A DNA stretch of 64,000 nt. Source: Proales similis. Taxonomy: Eukaryota; Rotifera; Eurotatoria; Ploima; Proalidae. The position numbers and the translations under genes were made by a program. The notes below the pieces were generated by a model that was not told the origin of the DNA, made no database searches, and saw nothing but the letters and a program-made list of their open reading frames with translations. The stretch is from assembly GCA_019059635.1 (NCBI GenBank), contig JAGVRJ010000002.1, forward strand, positions 3,436,001-3,500,000. The letters run 5' to 3'. This document shows, piece after piece, positions 17,401 to 30,231 of this stretch. Numbering within the stretch: position 1 is the stretch's first letter; every line of letters begins with the position of its first letter.

Positions 17401-20400
17401 CTTACAAGTAATTATCAACCTCCTCTATTTCTATAGCGAGCAAGAGCCATCACTCGATCAGTTGGACAAAATCATTCCTCTTATATGCTCTGTAATTCGG
17501 CTGCTGCTATCTATGCCGGAAGGATTGGATGTCGACTATTTCGTCTTCATCACTCACGCTTTGTTAACTGTTTGCTTTGACACTGCGAATGTGGGCTACT
17601 GGAAGCTGAATGAATGCATAAAAGCGGCTGTTTTGCGATTGGTTGAAAGTATTTACTTAGATGTAAGCGCTAGAAGTGAAATTTCTGAGCCTACGGCCAA
17701 ATCAGGCGAATTTTTAAAATTTTTCATGCCTTTGGTCACCAGCCGCAAGAGCATGGATGAAGCCAAAGATGATTATGTGTTTGGAAACGAGTTGCGATAT
17801 CAGCGCTTTCTCAGTTTTGTCGTAGATTTCGTCATGATCGCCAATGACAAAGTTGAAAGTGCTGAAGAACGCTCTAATTCAAAACTCGGAATCAAGACTA
17901 TGCAGCTTCTTGTGCTCCTTTTTGGAATAAGTCTTCAAAACAGTCATAAAAGCGCTTACGCCTCTTTGATACGCAACAATATCAGCTTTCTTAAGCAACA
18001 GGTTTGATCCTCATTTCTTCTCAAGTAAATGATTATGTTTAAATTAAGTTTGTTAAAGATGAGGCGCCTCTTCCTCTTTTTGATTCATCCCAGCCAACTT
18101 CTTGCGTCGAGAATTAGAGTGGCACAAATACTTGCTTATGATACAAATGTTGAACAGCTTTTAAAATTTTTAACTTCCGCTTCAGACCTCCAATCCAACT
18201 TTAACGTAAAATTGGCTATTTTCGTGGCTTCTTTAATGAGTTGCAAGCCCAAGACAAATCGAAATGAGCTTCAAGTCCTTACCATGCTTAATCAACAATT
18301 GATTAACGTTGGGTTCGACTACAAGTCAGAATTAAATTTTAAACCTATATTTGAATATTCACCGGACGAAAATGCGACTCAAGAATATCTTGAATACCAG
18401 GAAACAAACTACAGACTAACGTTAGATTTAAATCATCAAATCGACAAAGAAATTGATGTCGAAATAATTAACGTCTACAAAAAGGCCAGCGCGGCGTTTA
18501 AGAAATTTTTGCAGCAATATGAGCAGCTGGCTAGTGAGTTATGCTCGTTTAGCATCGAGCTCACCAACCAAGTGGTTTCACAGCATTCTAAGTGCCAGAG
18601 GTCTGAATTTAAGCGTCTGAAATCGCGTCGAATAGAGCAGTACGATTTGAGACATAAATGGCTAAGGCTCATTGAGAGCATGAGCCATGCTCATTGTCTG
18701 TATCACAATCCGAATGCTGAGCCAAGCTTTTCTATGCTTGATCAGACTGAAGGCCCACTGCGAGAGCGGCGAAGATTGAAAAAGTCTCATTTATTCATGT
18801 CTGAGCGGTTTTTCAAGCCAGAATATCGCACTCTATTGATCAGTGAGAAACACTCGAGCCAATTAAAGTATTTACTTTGCAATTATGACCATCATGAGGG
18901 TGGATTTGAGAATAGCTCAAATGGTGATCTTATCTTGTATCAGCTCAAGAACAACGAGTTGATTGAAGGAACTTTTCGCTGCAAAAATGTGATGCCGTAC
19001 TGTGAAATTCGTGGTGAATTGCTGTTGAGTGATTCGCGAATATACTTTTCAGCAGATGATGAGCGAAGTCTTTATCCGTACAAGGTCTAAATTTCTCCTT
19101 TACTCTTTAAGTCTGATTTTTTTTTTTACCTCTTGTCTCTAGACCATGGAAACAGTCACTTATAGTTGGGCTTTTCAAGACATTCGTGAAGTACATGAGC
19201 GTCGTTACATGCTCAAAGATGTCGGAATTGAGCTATTTCTCTCATTCGGCCAAACCATTCTCATCAGTTTTGACGATGCAAAGGTTGGCATTTTCCGACT
19301 ACATTCATGTTAACTAGACTTTTCTAAACTTAATTAGGAAAGGAATGCAGTATTGAAGGCTATCCGTCTCAAGAACCCATCAGCTAGCAGCCACACTGAG
19401 CAAAGACTAGAAGAAGTTACTTCACTTTGGAAAGATGGAAAAATGAGCAATTTTGAATACCTGATGCAGCTTAATAAACACTCAGGCCGAACTTTTAATG
19501 ATCTCATGCAGTATCCTGTATTCCCACACGTACTCTCAAACTATATATCGGACCGAATCGACCTTAGAGAAAAAGAAAATTATCGGTAAGAAATTGAATC
19601 AACTGTAGAGATTGGATTCTGAAATAATGATTCGCTTAAAATTAAGTGACTTTTCAAAACCGATTGCTATTCAACGAAAAGACAGGGAAGAAAAATTTCT
19701 TCAAAACTACAAGATGCTCGAAGAGTCAGGCAGTGAGCCTTATCACTTTGCCTCGTTATATTCAAACAGCGGCACAGTATTGCATTATTTGGTTCGACTT
19801 CCTCCCTTTACTAAAATGTTCTTAGAGTACCAAGGTAAGTTTCGGATTCTTTAATTGTTGATGGAGTCCTGAGGCTCAAGATCGATCATTAAAGACAATA
19901 ACTTTGATGTTCCTGACCGAACATTTCACTCCGTAAACACAAGTTGGTTGCTCTCGAGCAGCGATTCAACCACAGACTACAAAGAACTCATTCCTGAATT
20001 TTATTTCCTTCACGAATTCTTGACAAATCGGCAAGGTTTTGAGTTTGGTAAACGGCAGAGCGGTGAAAACATTGATAACGTTGAGTTACCGGCATGGAGC
20101 AAGAATGAACCACGTTTATTCATGAATGTTATGCGACAAGCTCTAGAAAGTGTTTGGGTTACAATGCAGATTAACAATTGGATTGATCTCGTTTTTGGCT
20201 ACAAACAAGAAGGACGGGCAGCAATCGAAGCCATCAATTGCTATCACCCAGCTTGCTATGTAAGAAGTGCACAATAATTTAAATTCAGTTTCTATCTACT
20301 GTTTTCTAGTTTGGATATCCCGTTGAGCAAATTTCTGACACTATCGAGAGAAAAGCGATAGAAACTATGATTAAAACTTGGGGTCAGACACCGAAGCAAC

Positions 20401-21755
20401 TATTTGCGAGTCAACACCCAAGTTGTCATTATATTGAGCCGCACTATGCGGCGGATAGATTAGTTGAACAGCTCGATACTTCATCCATCCACAGGATAGC
20501 CAAGGGCTTACGCTGGGGTGCATATGTTGGCTCTCTGGAACAAATGGATGATCCTGTTTGTGTTTGGAGGGAAACCTGCAAACGAAACATCGTGTCATTG
20601 ACACCTTTTAACCAAACTCAAGTTCTGGGCCTCAGCCAACATAAATGCTGCGTATTGGATATGAAAGCATCAAGTCGTTCATCTGACTCGAATACACCTT
20701 TAGTTGTTGAGTGGGACTCTTATGATGACTGTCTTCAGATCAGAAACGAACCCAACAAAGTGGCTATTCCTTTTTTGCCCATTCGTTCAAATGAAATGGT
20801 AACTACATTTTGTTCGATCGCTAGTCCGAATAAGTCTAGAATGATAATTTTTAAATTAGAGTGTAATTTGTTGCCGATGCATTGGTCGTGAATATCTTGT
20901 ACTTGGTCTCCGCTCTGGACTTTTGAGTGTTTTTAAACTCAAGAGTGAACGCTCTCAAATTGTAAGAGTTCACTGTTGTCTTCATCAATTAATTCAAATA
21001 ATTTATTTAAATTAGGTTGGCGCTTCCTTTGCAGGCTACTTATTTGGACATCGTGAGCCCATAACAGATATTTACGTTTGCCTAAGCTTCAGCACCATGG
21101 CCACAGCAAGTCAAGACGGTCTCATTGTAATCTGGGATACAAATAAGTAAGCTAATGCCAAGTTAATATTATGTTTGCTTTTCATGACTTCTAATTTCAA
21201 AGGCTTTGTTTTGTCAATTCAATTACTATTTCGAACCAGCTGATCAATAAGGTTTGCATTAGTGAAGCAACCAATGAAATAGCCTTCTTAGGAAATACCC
21301 CAAATCGATTGTATCTGTATACCGGTAACGGAGACCCAGTTGCCGAACGGGAGGAACTCTCTGATAGAAGCGGCCAAAATCTTCAAATGCGCTCAATATG
21401 CTTCTCTAATCAGCGTGAAGGGCAAAATGTTAATGTCATAGCAGTTGGACTCTCTAATGGTTCAATACATCTATTGAGCACGTGGGACTTGACTAGTCTC
21501 AGAGAAATTTGTGTGCAGGCTGAGAGTGTTCCAGTAGGAAGCATCATAAGTCTTTGCTTTACAAACGATGGTCAACGGTTGGTATTGGCCGATACTTATT
21601 CACGTGTCTACATATTAGAGGCGTCAAATTCAGCCGCCTCCCAAGCAAAGCGAAATAACGTTCAAATAATCAGTTCGAGCATACCAACTAAGAGTCTTTT
21701 CAGCACTTCATCAAACGTATCGGTATATGCGCCCAATCTGACTTTATTCGCTTAA
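11429..21755 (+). CDS. LYST: Lysosomal trafficking regulator (BEACH-WD40 protein)
   Basis: Seventeen exons join to 3134 aa (human 3801): 11429-13543, 13599-14036, 14102-14329, 14387-15251, 15315-15493, 15561-15746, 15798-16599, 16653-18001, 18059-19084, 19143-19283, 19338-19585, 19647-19834, 19895-20259, 20310-20798, 20860-20961, 21016-21146 and 21203-21755. All phases agree. LYST controls size and fusion or fission of lysosome-related organelles. The long N-terminal part is helical-repeat-like and weakly conserved. A ConA-like region lies around residues 1050-1210. A PH-BEACH unit spans about 2330-2780 ([41 protein letters not shown]), with C-terminal WD repeats ([23 protein letters not shown]). 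The BEACH and WD segments match LYST rather than NBEA, WDFY or NSMAF. Introns are 50-67 nt. AATAAA lies at 21794-21799. Confidence 0.96.
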
Positions 21756-22205
21756 ATCAGTGGTTTTGATTTTTTTGAACCGAATTATCATTAAATAAAA
21801 TTCTATCCGGTCCGTCCAGGTTTCAGATTTTAAGCAAAGATTGTTGAAGAATGAGTTAATTCTTCATCAGATATTTATGACTTTCGCTCTTGTCTTTTTG
21901 AGGACGATTTTAAATGTTAGAGTAACTTTATAAGCTAAATACCAATATCTGAGGTTTTGTAAAATTATTAATGACTATTACAAATAGGGCTGGAAAAAAT
22001 CACAGGTAAGACAAAGATCGTGAATGTCCACTTGGATTCTTGAGCTAAGCACTGATCCATGACCATAATCAAGAGGGCTACTTGTCTGATCGTAATTATG
22101 CTTCATAATACACATTAATACAAAGTCAGAGTTATAAAATCAAATTCCGATTTTTCAATTGACGGCAATTATAAAAAATCAATCTTTAAAGAGAATTGAA
22201 TCAAA
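21756..22205. other. Intergenic region between LYST and CRK
   Basis: It holds the LYST poly(A) signal and the CRK upstream region. I see nothing else. Confidence 0.5.
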
Positions 22206-23297
22206 ATGAGCTCAACTCATAGCGAGCCTGGTTCAACTTTTGATACTGGATTCGAACCTTCGGACGAAGTTAGGTTAGTCACAGAGAGCAGTCATGAAAT
22301 GATGGTTTCTCTTTTCTAAGCGTAACTTCTCGAAGCTATTATTATGGAAACTTGTCTCGAGACCAAGTTAAAGAAATTTTAGACGAAGCAGCAACTGGTA
22401 CTTTTCTAATTCGTGACAGCCTCAAAGACGGTGGTCAAAAAGTATTGTGTGTCAAGTAAGATTTTTTAGTACAGTCACGAAAAGCAGACACTGAGGATTT
22501 ATATACAGAGAAGGTCCAAAATGTATCAACAGTTACAAAATAGTTTGCAAGCGCTTATCAGACGCTGAGACGAAATTTTATATATATGGAAGAGAAGATT
22601 ACGAGTTTCCAAGTATAATCGATATACTTAAGTTTTACTCGACGCATTATTTGAATCAGAGTCCCCTTGTGAAACCTGTAAGTCAACGTAAAATCTATAG
22701 ATGGTTTAGGGTTTAGTATGCTGTAAGCAACCTTAAATAGGCGTTTTACCACAAAAAAGTTCAAGCAGTTTACGATTTCTTGGAAAGTGATGATCCCGAC
22801 GAAGATCTGTATTTTCGAAAGGGCGATGTTCTGACAGTAATAGAATACACACAAGGAGAAGAGTGGTGGCGAGCTCGTGACTTAGCCGGTCAAATAGGTT
22901 TGGTGCCTGTACCGCTTATAAGGCGTCTTAAACCAAATGAGTGGCCCATAAAATCAGCACCGTTGCCTTCAGATGCTCAAGAGCAGATAGAACTTATCAA
23001 AATAGACTACGAGGGAGATAACGCTGCTTATGGAGAGGTAAGCCAAAACTCATTTGTCCATAAGTTCTTTTACTAATTCGTTTATTCAAGCTTCCTATTA
23101 AAAAAGGCCCTATCAATGCAAAAGCGATTGAAGATTACACGCCCTCTCCTTACGAGCATTCTAATCTGGCTTTGAAAAAAGGGCAGTTGTTACGCGTTTT
23201 AGATATGAAATCAGATGGCAAATGGTTTGGGGAGCTTTTGTCAGACGGGAAACGCGGACTCTTTCCGTTTAATCGAGTCGAACTACTAACAGAATAG
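22206..23297 (+). CDS. CRK: CRK/CRKL-type SH2-SH3-SH3 adaptor
   Basis: Exons 22206-22273, 22321-22455, 22509-22677, 22741-23037 and 23091-23297 join to 291 aa (human CRK-II 304). The SH2 domain (residues about 25-125) starts YYYGNLSRDQ and has the phosphotyrosine-binding FLIRDS arginine. The first SH3 (about 126-185) has ALYDF-like AVYDFL, WWRAR and GLVPVP. The second SH3 is near the C-terminus (EDYTPSPYEH, GLFPFNRVE). CRK links phosphotyrosine docking proteins to the exchange factors C3G and DOCK180 in adhesion and migration signalling. The domain order and close to full length support CRK over NCK or GRB2. A poly(A) signal lies at 23366-23371. Confidence 0.95.
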
Positions 23298-23809
23298 TAA
23301 AGGTGTTTGAAAATCTGCCTTTTTATTGTTTCTTTTGCTTCTGAGATTTTCTTAATACATTTCTTAATAAATTCTTAATAAATTACTCGATTTTAAATTT
23401 TTCATAAATGATATCCATTCTTCGCTCATAAAGCCACATTGAACAAGATTTTTCTAAGATGGTTTGTATAGGTTAACTTTAATTTATTACTCAGCTTTTT
23501 GTTTGTACAGTTCATAGCGTTTGAATTCTTATACATTTGCAATTTATTTAGGGACAATAGAAAAGTACCAAAAAGCAGACAGAAGCGAATCACTCTAGTA
23601 AAATTATTCATCATTTATTCTGCGGCGCAGGACTTAAGGCCGAGCATGCATTTCTAGTAAATTCAGAGCATCAATCGATTTACAGTCGCATAATCGAGTG
23701 CTTGTCGAATGGGCATAAGTCATTTTTTCTTAATATCAATTTTCAAACAACCCAAATAGTCGTTGGCTACAAATTTTGCCTTTGGTAATATTTAGATCTG
23801 CAATTTAAA
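23298..23809. other. Intergenic region between CRK and the GLUT gene
   Basis: It contains the CRK poly(A) signal. I see no further feature. Confidence 0.5.
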
Positions 23810-26130
23810 ATGACAGAGGCGATTCGTTCAACGACGGAGTCTCTGATAATCGAACAACCCAGCGGGAGAAAAAAGGTGAGTAATAGATGCGTCCGCTAGA
23901 AAGATGGGCTTCTCTCTATCCGTCGACCTCTTTGTTGTTGTTTTTTGTGAGTCACAAAGAAATGCAAGCCAGATGAGTTGGGTTGATTTAAAAGAAAAAA
24001 ACAACGCTTGAACTTAATCAAGATCCAGAGAATAAACGGGTTCTCACTCTAATATGTGCTCGCTTTTGACATTTATGACTGAGATAAGATGAAACCATAG
24101 AACACAGAAGGCCAATCTTTATTTGCGCTTCTAAACGCTTTTCTAATGCATGAACAAATAAAGATAGGAGTTTATTTCACAAAAACAAAGCGCTTGGCGT
24201 TTATTAAATCAAGCTGTCTTAACAAAATCAACTCGACCAAATGACTAACTTGTTTCACCGACTCGAGTCGCTTGTATGCAATACAATGTTAGAAAGCCAT
24301 TCCTCATTGTCTTTTAATATTTCCACTTTCAGTACGTGACCAAAAAGCTTGTTTTCTGCTTGTCCTCAGCAGTTATTGGTTCAGCGTTTCAATTTGGCTA
24401 TAACACCGGAGTTATTAATGCTCCTGCAGATGTAATCATCCTTTATCGTTAAGTTGCATTTCCTCTTGGTTAACAGCATTATCTTTAAGGTTATCAGGCA
24501 ATTCATCAATGAATCACACTTTGAACGCCACAATGTAAGACTAAGCGAGAGCACAATTGAGACCCTATGGGCTTTTACGGTCACCCTCTTTGCAATTGGA
24601 GGAGGTATCGGCGGTCTTGGCAATGGCTTCTTGGCCGACTACTTTGGACGGTAAGTTAACCTTATTTCCATTACAAAATTCTAATGCCTTCATTTTCGAA
24701 CAGTAAAAAGTCACTATTACTAAATAACATATTCGGAATTGTGGCTGGCCTGCTAATGGGCTTCTCAAAAATCTGCAATTCATATGAGATGATCATGGCT
24801 GGTCGATTCTTTATAGGTCTTAATGCCGGTAAGAAAAAGCACTATGCTACTCGTTTCAAAATTTTGACATAGACATTTATTGAAAAGGTATTAACTCTGG
24901 CTTGTGTCCTCTTTACATCAATGAGATTTCTCCTGTTGAAATTAGAGGCGCTGCCGGCGTATTATTTCAGCTCGGCGTAACTTCAACAATATTTTTATCA
25001 CAAATTCTCGGTTTACCAGAAATATTCGGCAACGTTCAACTTTGGCCTTTACTTTTGGGTAAGCATAGAACTTTAACTTAATAACCGTTCAAGAAATGAT
25101 TATTTGTATGATCAGGATTGACGTCTTTGTTCTCTGTGTTCCAAGTTTTAACATTGCCTTTCTGTGTTGAATCACCAAGATTCTTGCTTCTTAAGCTTGA
25201 CCGCGCGGACGAAGCTAAAAAAGTTCTACAACTCATACGTGGAAATACTAATGTTAAAAAGGAGATAGACGATATGCTTAGTGAGGCTGAAATCGAACGA
25301 AATCTTCCCAAGTTCAACGTACTTCAGCTTTTTACAAGCAGATCTCTTTTGCTTCCGACTTTGATTAGTATCGTCATGCACCTTTCCCAACAGTTGTCTG
25401 GCATCAATGCTGTAGGAGTTTGATACTGATACATTTTTGTTTTCTCATTTTAACTTTTTAACCGATAGGCATTCTACTACTCAAGTGACATATTGAAAAA
25501 CTCTGGGATTCAAAATAGCCAATATGCCACGCCATTTATCGGCCTCATCATGGTTATAATGACTTTTGTGTCGATTCCTCTTATGGAAAAATCCGGAAGA
25601 CGCTTTTTGCATTTGCTCGGGCTCGCCGGAATGTTCGTATTTAGCATTCTGATGACCATCGCTTTTGTCTTACAGAACAGATTTGAGTGGCTCAAATACC
25701 TGAGTCTAGTTTCTATGATGCTTTTCATTGTATTCTTTGCAATTGGTCCAGGCTCAATTCCATGGTTGATCGTAGCTGAACTATTCTCACAAGGACCTCG
25801 CTCAGCCGCCATTAGCTTGGCTGTTCTTATTAACTGGACTGCTAATGGTGCAATTGGCCAAGGATTTCCTCCTCTCTTCAAGGTTGGAACATTTACGGAA
25901 AAGAATTTACCATTTACTAACCAGATAAATTTTAGAATGTAACTCGAGAATGGACCTTCATGCTATTCGCGGTACTTTTAGCCCTCTTTTGGCTTTTCAT
26001 ATTTGCTTTTTTGCCCGAAACCAAGAACAAGAAGATTGAAGAAGTTGTCAGCTACTTTCAGGACAAGAACAATATTTTTGCTTTTAAATCGCAATCTAAA
26101 CGATCAGGGCCCACAGACGCAGCTGAATAA
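23810..26130 (+). CDS. Facilitated glucose transporter, SLC2 (class I GLUT-like)
   Basis: Exons 23810-23875, 24333-24431, 24490-24650, 24704-24828, 24888-25058, 25116-25411, 25469-25882 and 25936-26130 join to 508 aa (human GLUT1 492). Twelve hydrophobic segments are expected for this major-facilitator sugar uniporter. Family marks are [10 protein letters not shown] at TM1, the GRK/GRR loop motifs (DYFGRKK, EKSGRR), VESPRFLL in the central loop, QQLSGINA in TM7 (the QLS motif of class I hexose transporters), GPGSIPW in TM10 and PETKNKK after TM12. The first intron (457 nt) is much longer than the others. The donor after exon 6 (GTAGGA) is weak, and its exact position is the least certain join. 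Poly(A) signal at 26169-26174. Confidence 0.94.
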
Positions 26131-26873
26131 GCGATCTTCTACTAGGTTACTATTCCACGCTTTATTTAAATAAATTTTATCATATCATGGTTTTCTCAGT
26201 TTTCTCTAAATAATTTTTATCTTTGATGCCATATCTCTAGTTTGAACTTTCTTTAATTCTTTATGCTTAGATAGAGCCGGCAAAACTATTCCTATGCCCT
26301 TGAATGCGGGAAAAACAGACCGAACATATATCGATTACTTTATTGCCCCTTTTATTGATTGGTCGGCTTCTTCTAGACATTTCTGCATTTAATTGAATAA
26401 AATCGGCGCCATTCCGATTAGATTCAATTAGTCCTGGTCAGCTGGTCTGTGCCAGTTCTTAGGGCAGACGATCGACTGTTTCTAATTAGCATAAAGAACT
26501 ATCGGAGATAATCAGGACAGATTATCGATTTAGGAGCGCAGAATATGGCTCTCGAGTGAAACCAAAAGCCTTGTGAGTGACCACTCGAGTTTCATTTATC
26601 GATTGGTTAGAAAACCTCTCCATGTTCAAAGTAATGGAAGAACAAGTTTGTTTAAGACACAGCTTTTTGATTCTGTTACGCTTGCGGCTAGTGGCGGTTC
26701 GAACAATAGGACGTCTATTTAGACCACGTGATTATGACACTAATCAAAGCGGCATACTCCAAGGTGTGCTTATGCTTAGAATAAAAACAATTTACAGATT
26801 AAAGCATGGTGCTTGACGCTTTCTAGTTCGAATAAATAGCTCTTTTCGAACAGGATTCACTTTAGATAAAGAT
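26131..26873. other. Intergenic region between the GLUT and sFRP genes
   Basis: It contains the GLUT poly(A) signal and the presumed sFRP promoter. No coding gene is seen. Confidence 0.5.
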
Positions 26874-28447
26874 ATGGCCACCTTAAGTTCATTAATCTTT
26901 ACGATATTACTTTGGCTCAATGGCGTCCATAGCTATTCGATTATTGACATGGCAATGCCCGATTCTGAATTAGGCGCTGATGTATACGGGCTATACGGTT
27001 CCCCCGTATGTGTCGACATTCCCAACAACTTAACATTGTGTCAAGGTATCAATTATCATCAGATGAAAGTGCCAAATCTGCTTGGCCATGAGACAATTGA
27101 TGAAGTAAGAAAAATAGACTCTTTCACCTTACCAGCTACATTAACGGCTAAAATAATTAAGATTCGCTACCAATCCTCAGTTTGGATACCCCTTCTATCT
27201 ACCAAGTGTCATGAAGATACCCAGCTTTTTCTTTGTTCCTTGTTTGCTCCTGTTTGTGTTACACAAGTGACTATTTATCCATGTAGATCCTTGTGTGAAT
27301 CGGTAAAAAATGGCTGTGAAAATACAATGTTAAGATACAACTATCCATGGCCAAAAATGTTCGATTGTGACAAATTCCCTAATGATAATGGAATGTGTAT
27401 TAAATCATCCGATAGAACTCAACCCACTCGGTTGCCATCAACGACTACTGCTATTCAACCTACTCAACCGTCGACTTTGGATTGGCAAAAAGAATTCACC
27501 ACTGAAGATTTTTCAACTGTTAATGCAATTCCGGAAAGCACCACAGAAGCTTCATTCTCTCATACTATTGAAAGCTTTAATCAACAAATCAATGACGAGG
27601 AGGAGCCTGTTGAGGAAAATGGTAAGTGCTTATATCAAAATTCATCAAAAAGATGGCTAATAGCGATTCAGAAACTGTTCAACTCGAGCAATGCCACGGA
27701 TGTCAAGCTTCAACTGACCGAATGTATCAGATAGTTGAACAGTTCTGTGAATCGGATCTCGCGTTCCGAGCTAGTGTAAAAGCTGTTAGAGTGAGCAGAC
27801 TAGGGCTAACTAGACTTTCTGAGAATCTTATCAGAAGGATGCCCAAAAGTAAATCATTATATGCCAAGGTTGAAGGATTTGACCGGAAAATCGTTAAAGG
27901 GATATATCAGCTGATTGACACCGATCAGTATCTTTCAGAAAATATCGTGCCTAGCTTACGTCGTGAACTCAACGTTTATTTAATGTCAGAGGCCCACTTA
28001 ACTGCTTCAAAAAAATTAAGAACTCAAAGGACTCCAGCCAAACCGAATGTGTTTCTTCCCCTCATTCGCAAGCCATCTATCAATAGAACACATTGCGTCT
28101 GCCCATTTATGCGTCATTCATTTGAATCAGCTACATCATCAAACAATTTCTATTTTATGACTGCAAGCGTTATGGAAATTAGAAACCTCGGCATCAACAT
28201 AAACAACTCGCGCCGTTTCTCAAGGCCCAACAATCGCGTAGGGTTTCGCCTGAAAAGACTCTATCGAAAGTGGATTCGCACTCGTAAACTGGTATTTCTC
28301 ACAGGTGTTTTCACCTGGGAAGAGACTCGCCCGTTTATCGACTTTCTTGAAAACGAAGCATACGTTAAAACGAACATGTGTGAAAACGTGAGCGATACCG
28401 TTAGAAAAGTCCTTGAACTAAAAAATTCTCTTTTCATGCTCTTTTGA
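26874..28447 (+). CDS. Secreted frizzled-related protein (CRD plus netrin-like domain)
   Basis: Two exons (26874-27621, 27672-28447) encode 507 aa. A signal peptide (about 1-21) precedes a frizzled cysteine-rich domain with the typical NLTLCQGINYHQMKVPNLLG start and the FLCSLFAPVC and YPCRSLC motifs. A Thr/Pro-rich acidic linker (residues about 180-250) follows. Then comes a netrin-like domain starting C-HGC, with FCESDLAFRASVKAV resembling sFRP1-type NTR domains, ending with TASVMEI and a final cysteine. There are no transmembrane helices, so this is a secreted Wnt-binding modulator rather than a receptor. At 507 aa it is much longer than vertebrate sFRPs (about 300); the extra length lies in the linker and inside the NTR domain. 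Poly(A) signal at 28583-28588. Confidence 0.88.
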
Positions 28448-28652
28448 ATTTTTGATTAGCGATTTATTTAATCACTTTATGTTGTCTCTCTTGAATGACT
28501 GCTTTATCAAACCTTTTACTCAAATCCAAATTTTATTGAGCGATGGAATCTATCTTGACTTGATGAGAATTTTAATCGCATAAATAAATTTTCTGCTTGT
28601 TTCAAATATCCGTCAGGAATCTAATATTATTGAAAAGAGAGGAATTTTGTTC

Positions 28653-29728
28653 CTAGCCAGTTTTGTGTTTCTCGTGATAAGTGACATATTTAGTTGCCTT
28701 CTTGAATGCTTTCTCCAACTCCTTTCTATATTTGGTTGTTAGGCTATCCGCATGATCCATAAAAAGCTTATCATTTTCAGGGCAAAATGGTCTTAGTTTG
28801 CTTTCCGCTAACCAGATCCTTTGAGAAATGTGTTTCAAGCAAAAACAAGGAAGATAATATAATTCGAAACAACTTACCAGCTACGTTTCCTATTAAAAAG
28901 TAAAACAAAGTAAAGCCTATCATCCGGCTTAGCATTTATCGTGGCTGTCTTGTAATCGGTAAGTTGTTCTTTTTGGGGCAAATGTGCACCCAAATGCTTC
29001 ACAAGGTCTTTAATTTCTTTATCAATATGATGCGGGTCAATAAGCTTTTTATGAAATTTAATTTATAATAGGTGAGAAAATTAATTCAATTTAAGTAACA
29101 TACTATTCCAGGGAACCAAGGCTGTGCTGGTCGCTTGGCCCAGACCACCTCCAAATTTTTGAAATCATTATGAGTAATTCCTTGTGAAAGAAGTTAATAA
29201 AATTGATATTTTTCCAAAAAATATATTGAGTTTTTACCAATTGGACCCGACATTTCCAAAATAGCTTCTGTTTCCTCCGTAGACTCAAACGAATCGTCAG
29301 AAACCTCATCTCTGGCAAGAATCATGGGCTCGTAAGGTCCTGTGAAGATGCAGCCTCCACTTCCTGCTCCTCCTCTTTTTTTCACAAATGACCTTAGAAT
29401 GAAAATTTTTCGATCTTCTCTTCATTTGGATTTACTCGAACGCACACCAGTCTCCATATGGTGAATGAAGACGGAATTTCTCGGTATTTTCGGTTAATTG
29501 ATTAAGTGATTTTGATAGATTATTTTGGCCAACTTGAAGTCCGCCAGCTTGATTCTCAGAACCTTGAAAAAGCTTCGGGTCGTTCAATTTGTTGAGAGAA
29601 GAGCTCAATTGCTGTTGAGGCAAATTTATGTCTTCAAGGGAGCCAGCAGCTCGATCCACTCGAATCGTTAGCTTGGACATATTGGCTGCCAGCTGATTGG
29701 GTTCTGTTTTTTCTTGGTCACAAGTCAT
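28653..29728 (-). CDS. PWWP-domain protein equivalent to the BRPF C-terminus
   Basis: On the reverse strand, exons 29436-29728, 29238-29392, 29104-29180, 28878-29044 and 28653-28818 join to 285 aa with matching phases. After about 165 unconserved residues comes a PWWP domain: VVWAKRPAQPWFPGI, then LIDPHH, LYFVLLFNRKRSW, and a C-terminal helix matching the end of BRPF1/2/3 (KYRKELEKAFKKATKY). In BRPF proteins this domain binds H3K36me3 and lies in the same polypeptide as the PHD fingers and bromodomain. Here it starts with its own ATG about 500 nt downstream of the stop codon of the adjacent BRPF gene, on the same strand. An upstream in-frame stop precedes the ATG and I see no splice acceptor there. 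It could instead be an alternative 3' part of one transcription unit. Confidence 0.75.
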
Positions 29729-30231
29729 TTTAAACCAACAGGTTGATTATGATTTTTTGAATTTAATCAATCCTTTTAGTTCTAAGATAGAAAATTTAAT
29801 AAAATAGAATTAAGTATGGACAAATCTTCAAAATTAGCGAATAAATGTAAAATAAAATGCTTTTATTTCATTAGGCTTTATTCCCTAGAGTGGCAGATGG
29901 ATAAAATCATAATAAAATGGCAAAATTATTATTGAATGCAGCGATATGCAATTCCCTTAATATGAAAATAAAACGGCAAATTTCAAACAGAATCGGTATA
30001 TTTTCCATGATTAAATAAAATGGCGGCTAAAAAATATTTAATATTCATTGTAGCATTCATCCTTGCCGATCAGCAAAATAGATAATTTATTTTTTATGCC
30101 TTACGAAACCCTACACCATTTGAGAAATCGAAATATTAAGATTGTGCAGGAGGGTTTATTTTTGTAATGGGAGTATTACCCAGAATTAATCAGATAAATT
30201 CAAAATGCCATAAAGAGAGACAGGCAAGACC
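29729..30231 (-). other. Gap between the two BRPF halves
   Basis: It is AT-rich, with no open frame linking the two coding parts. A reverse-strand AATAAA (30155-30160) lies about 70 nt after the BRPF stop, so the upstream transcript probably ends here. Confidence 0.5.
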
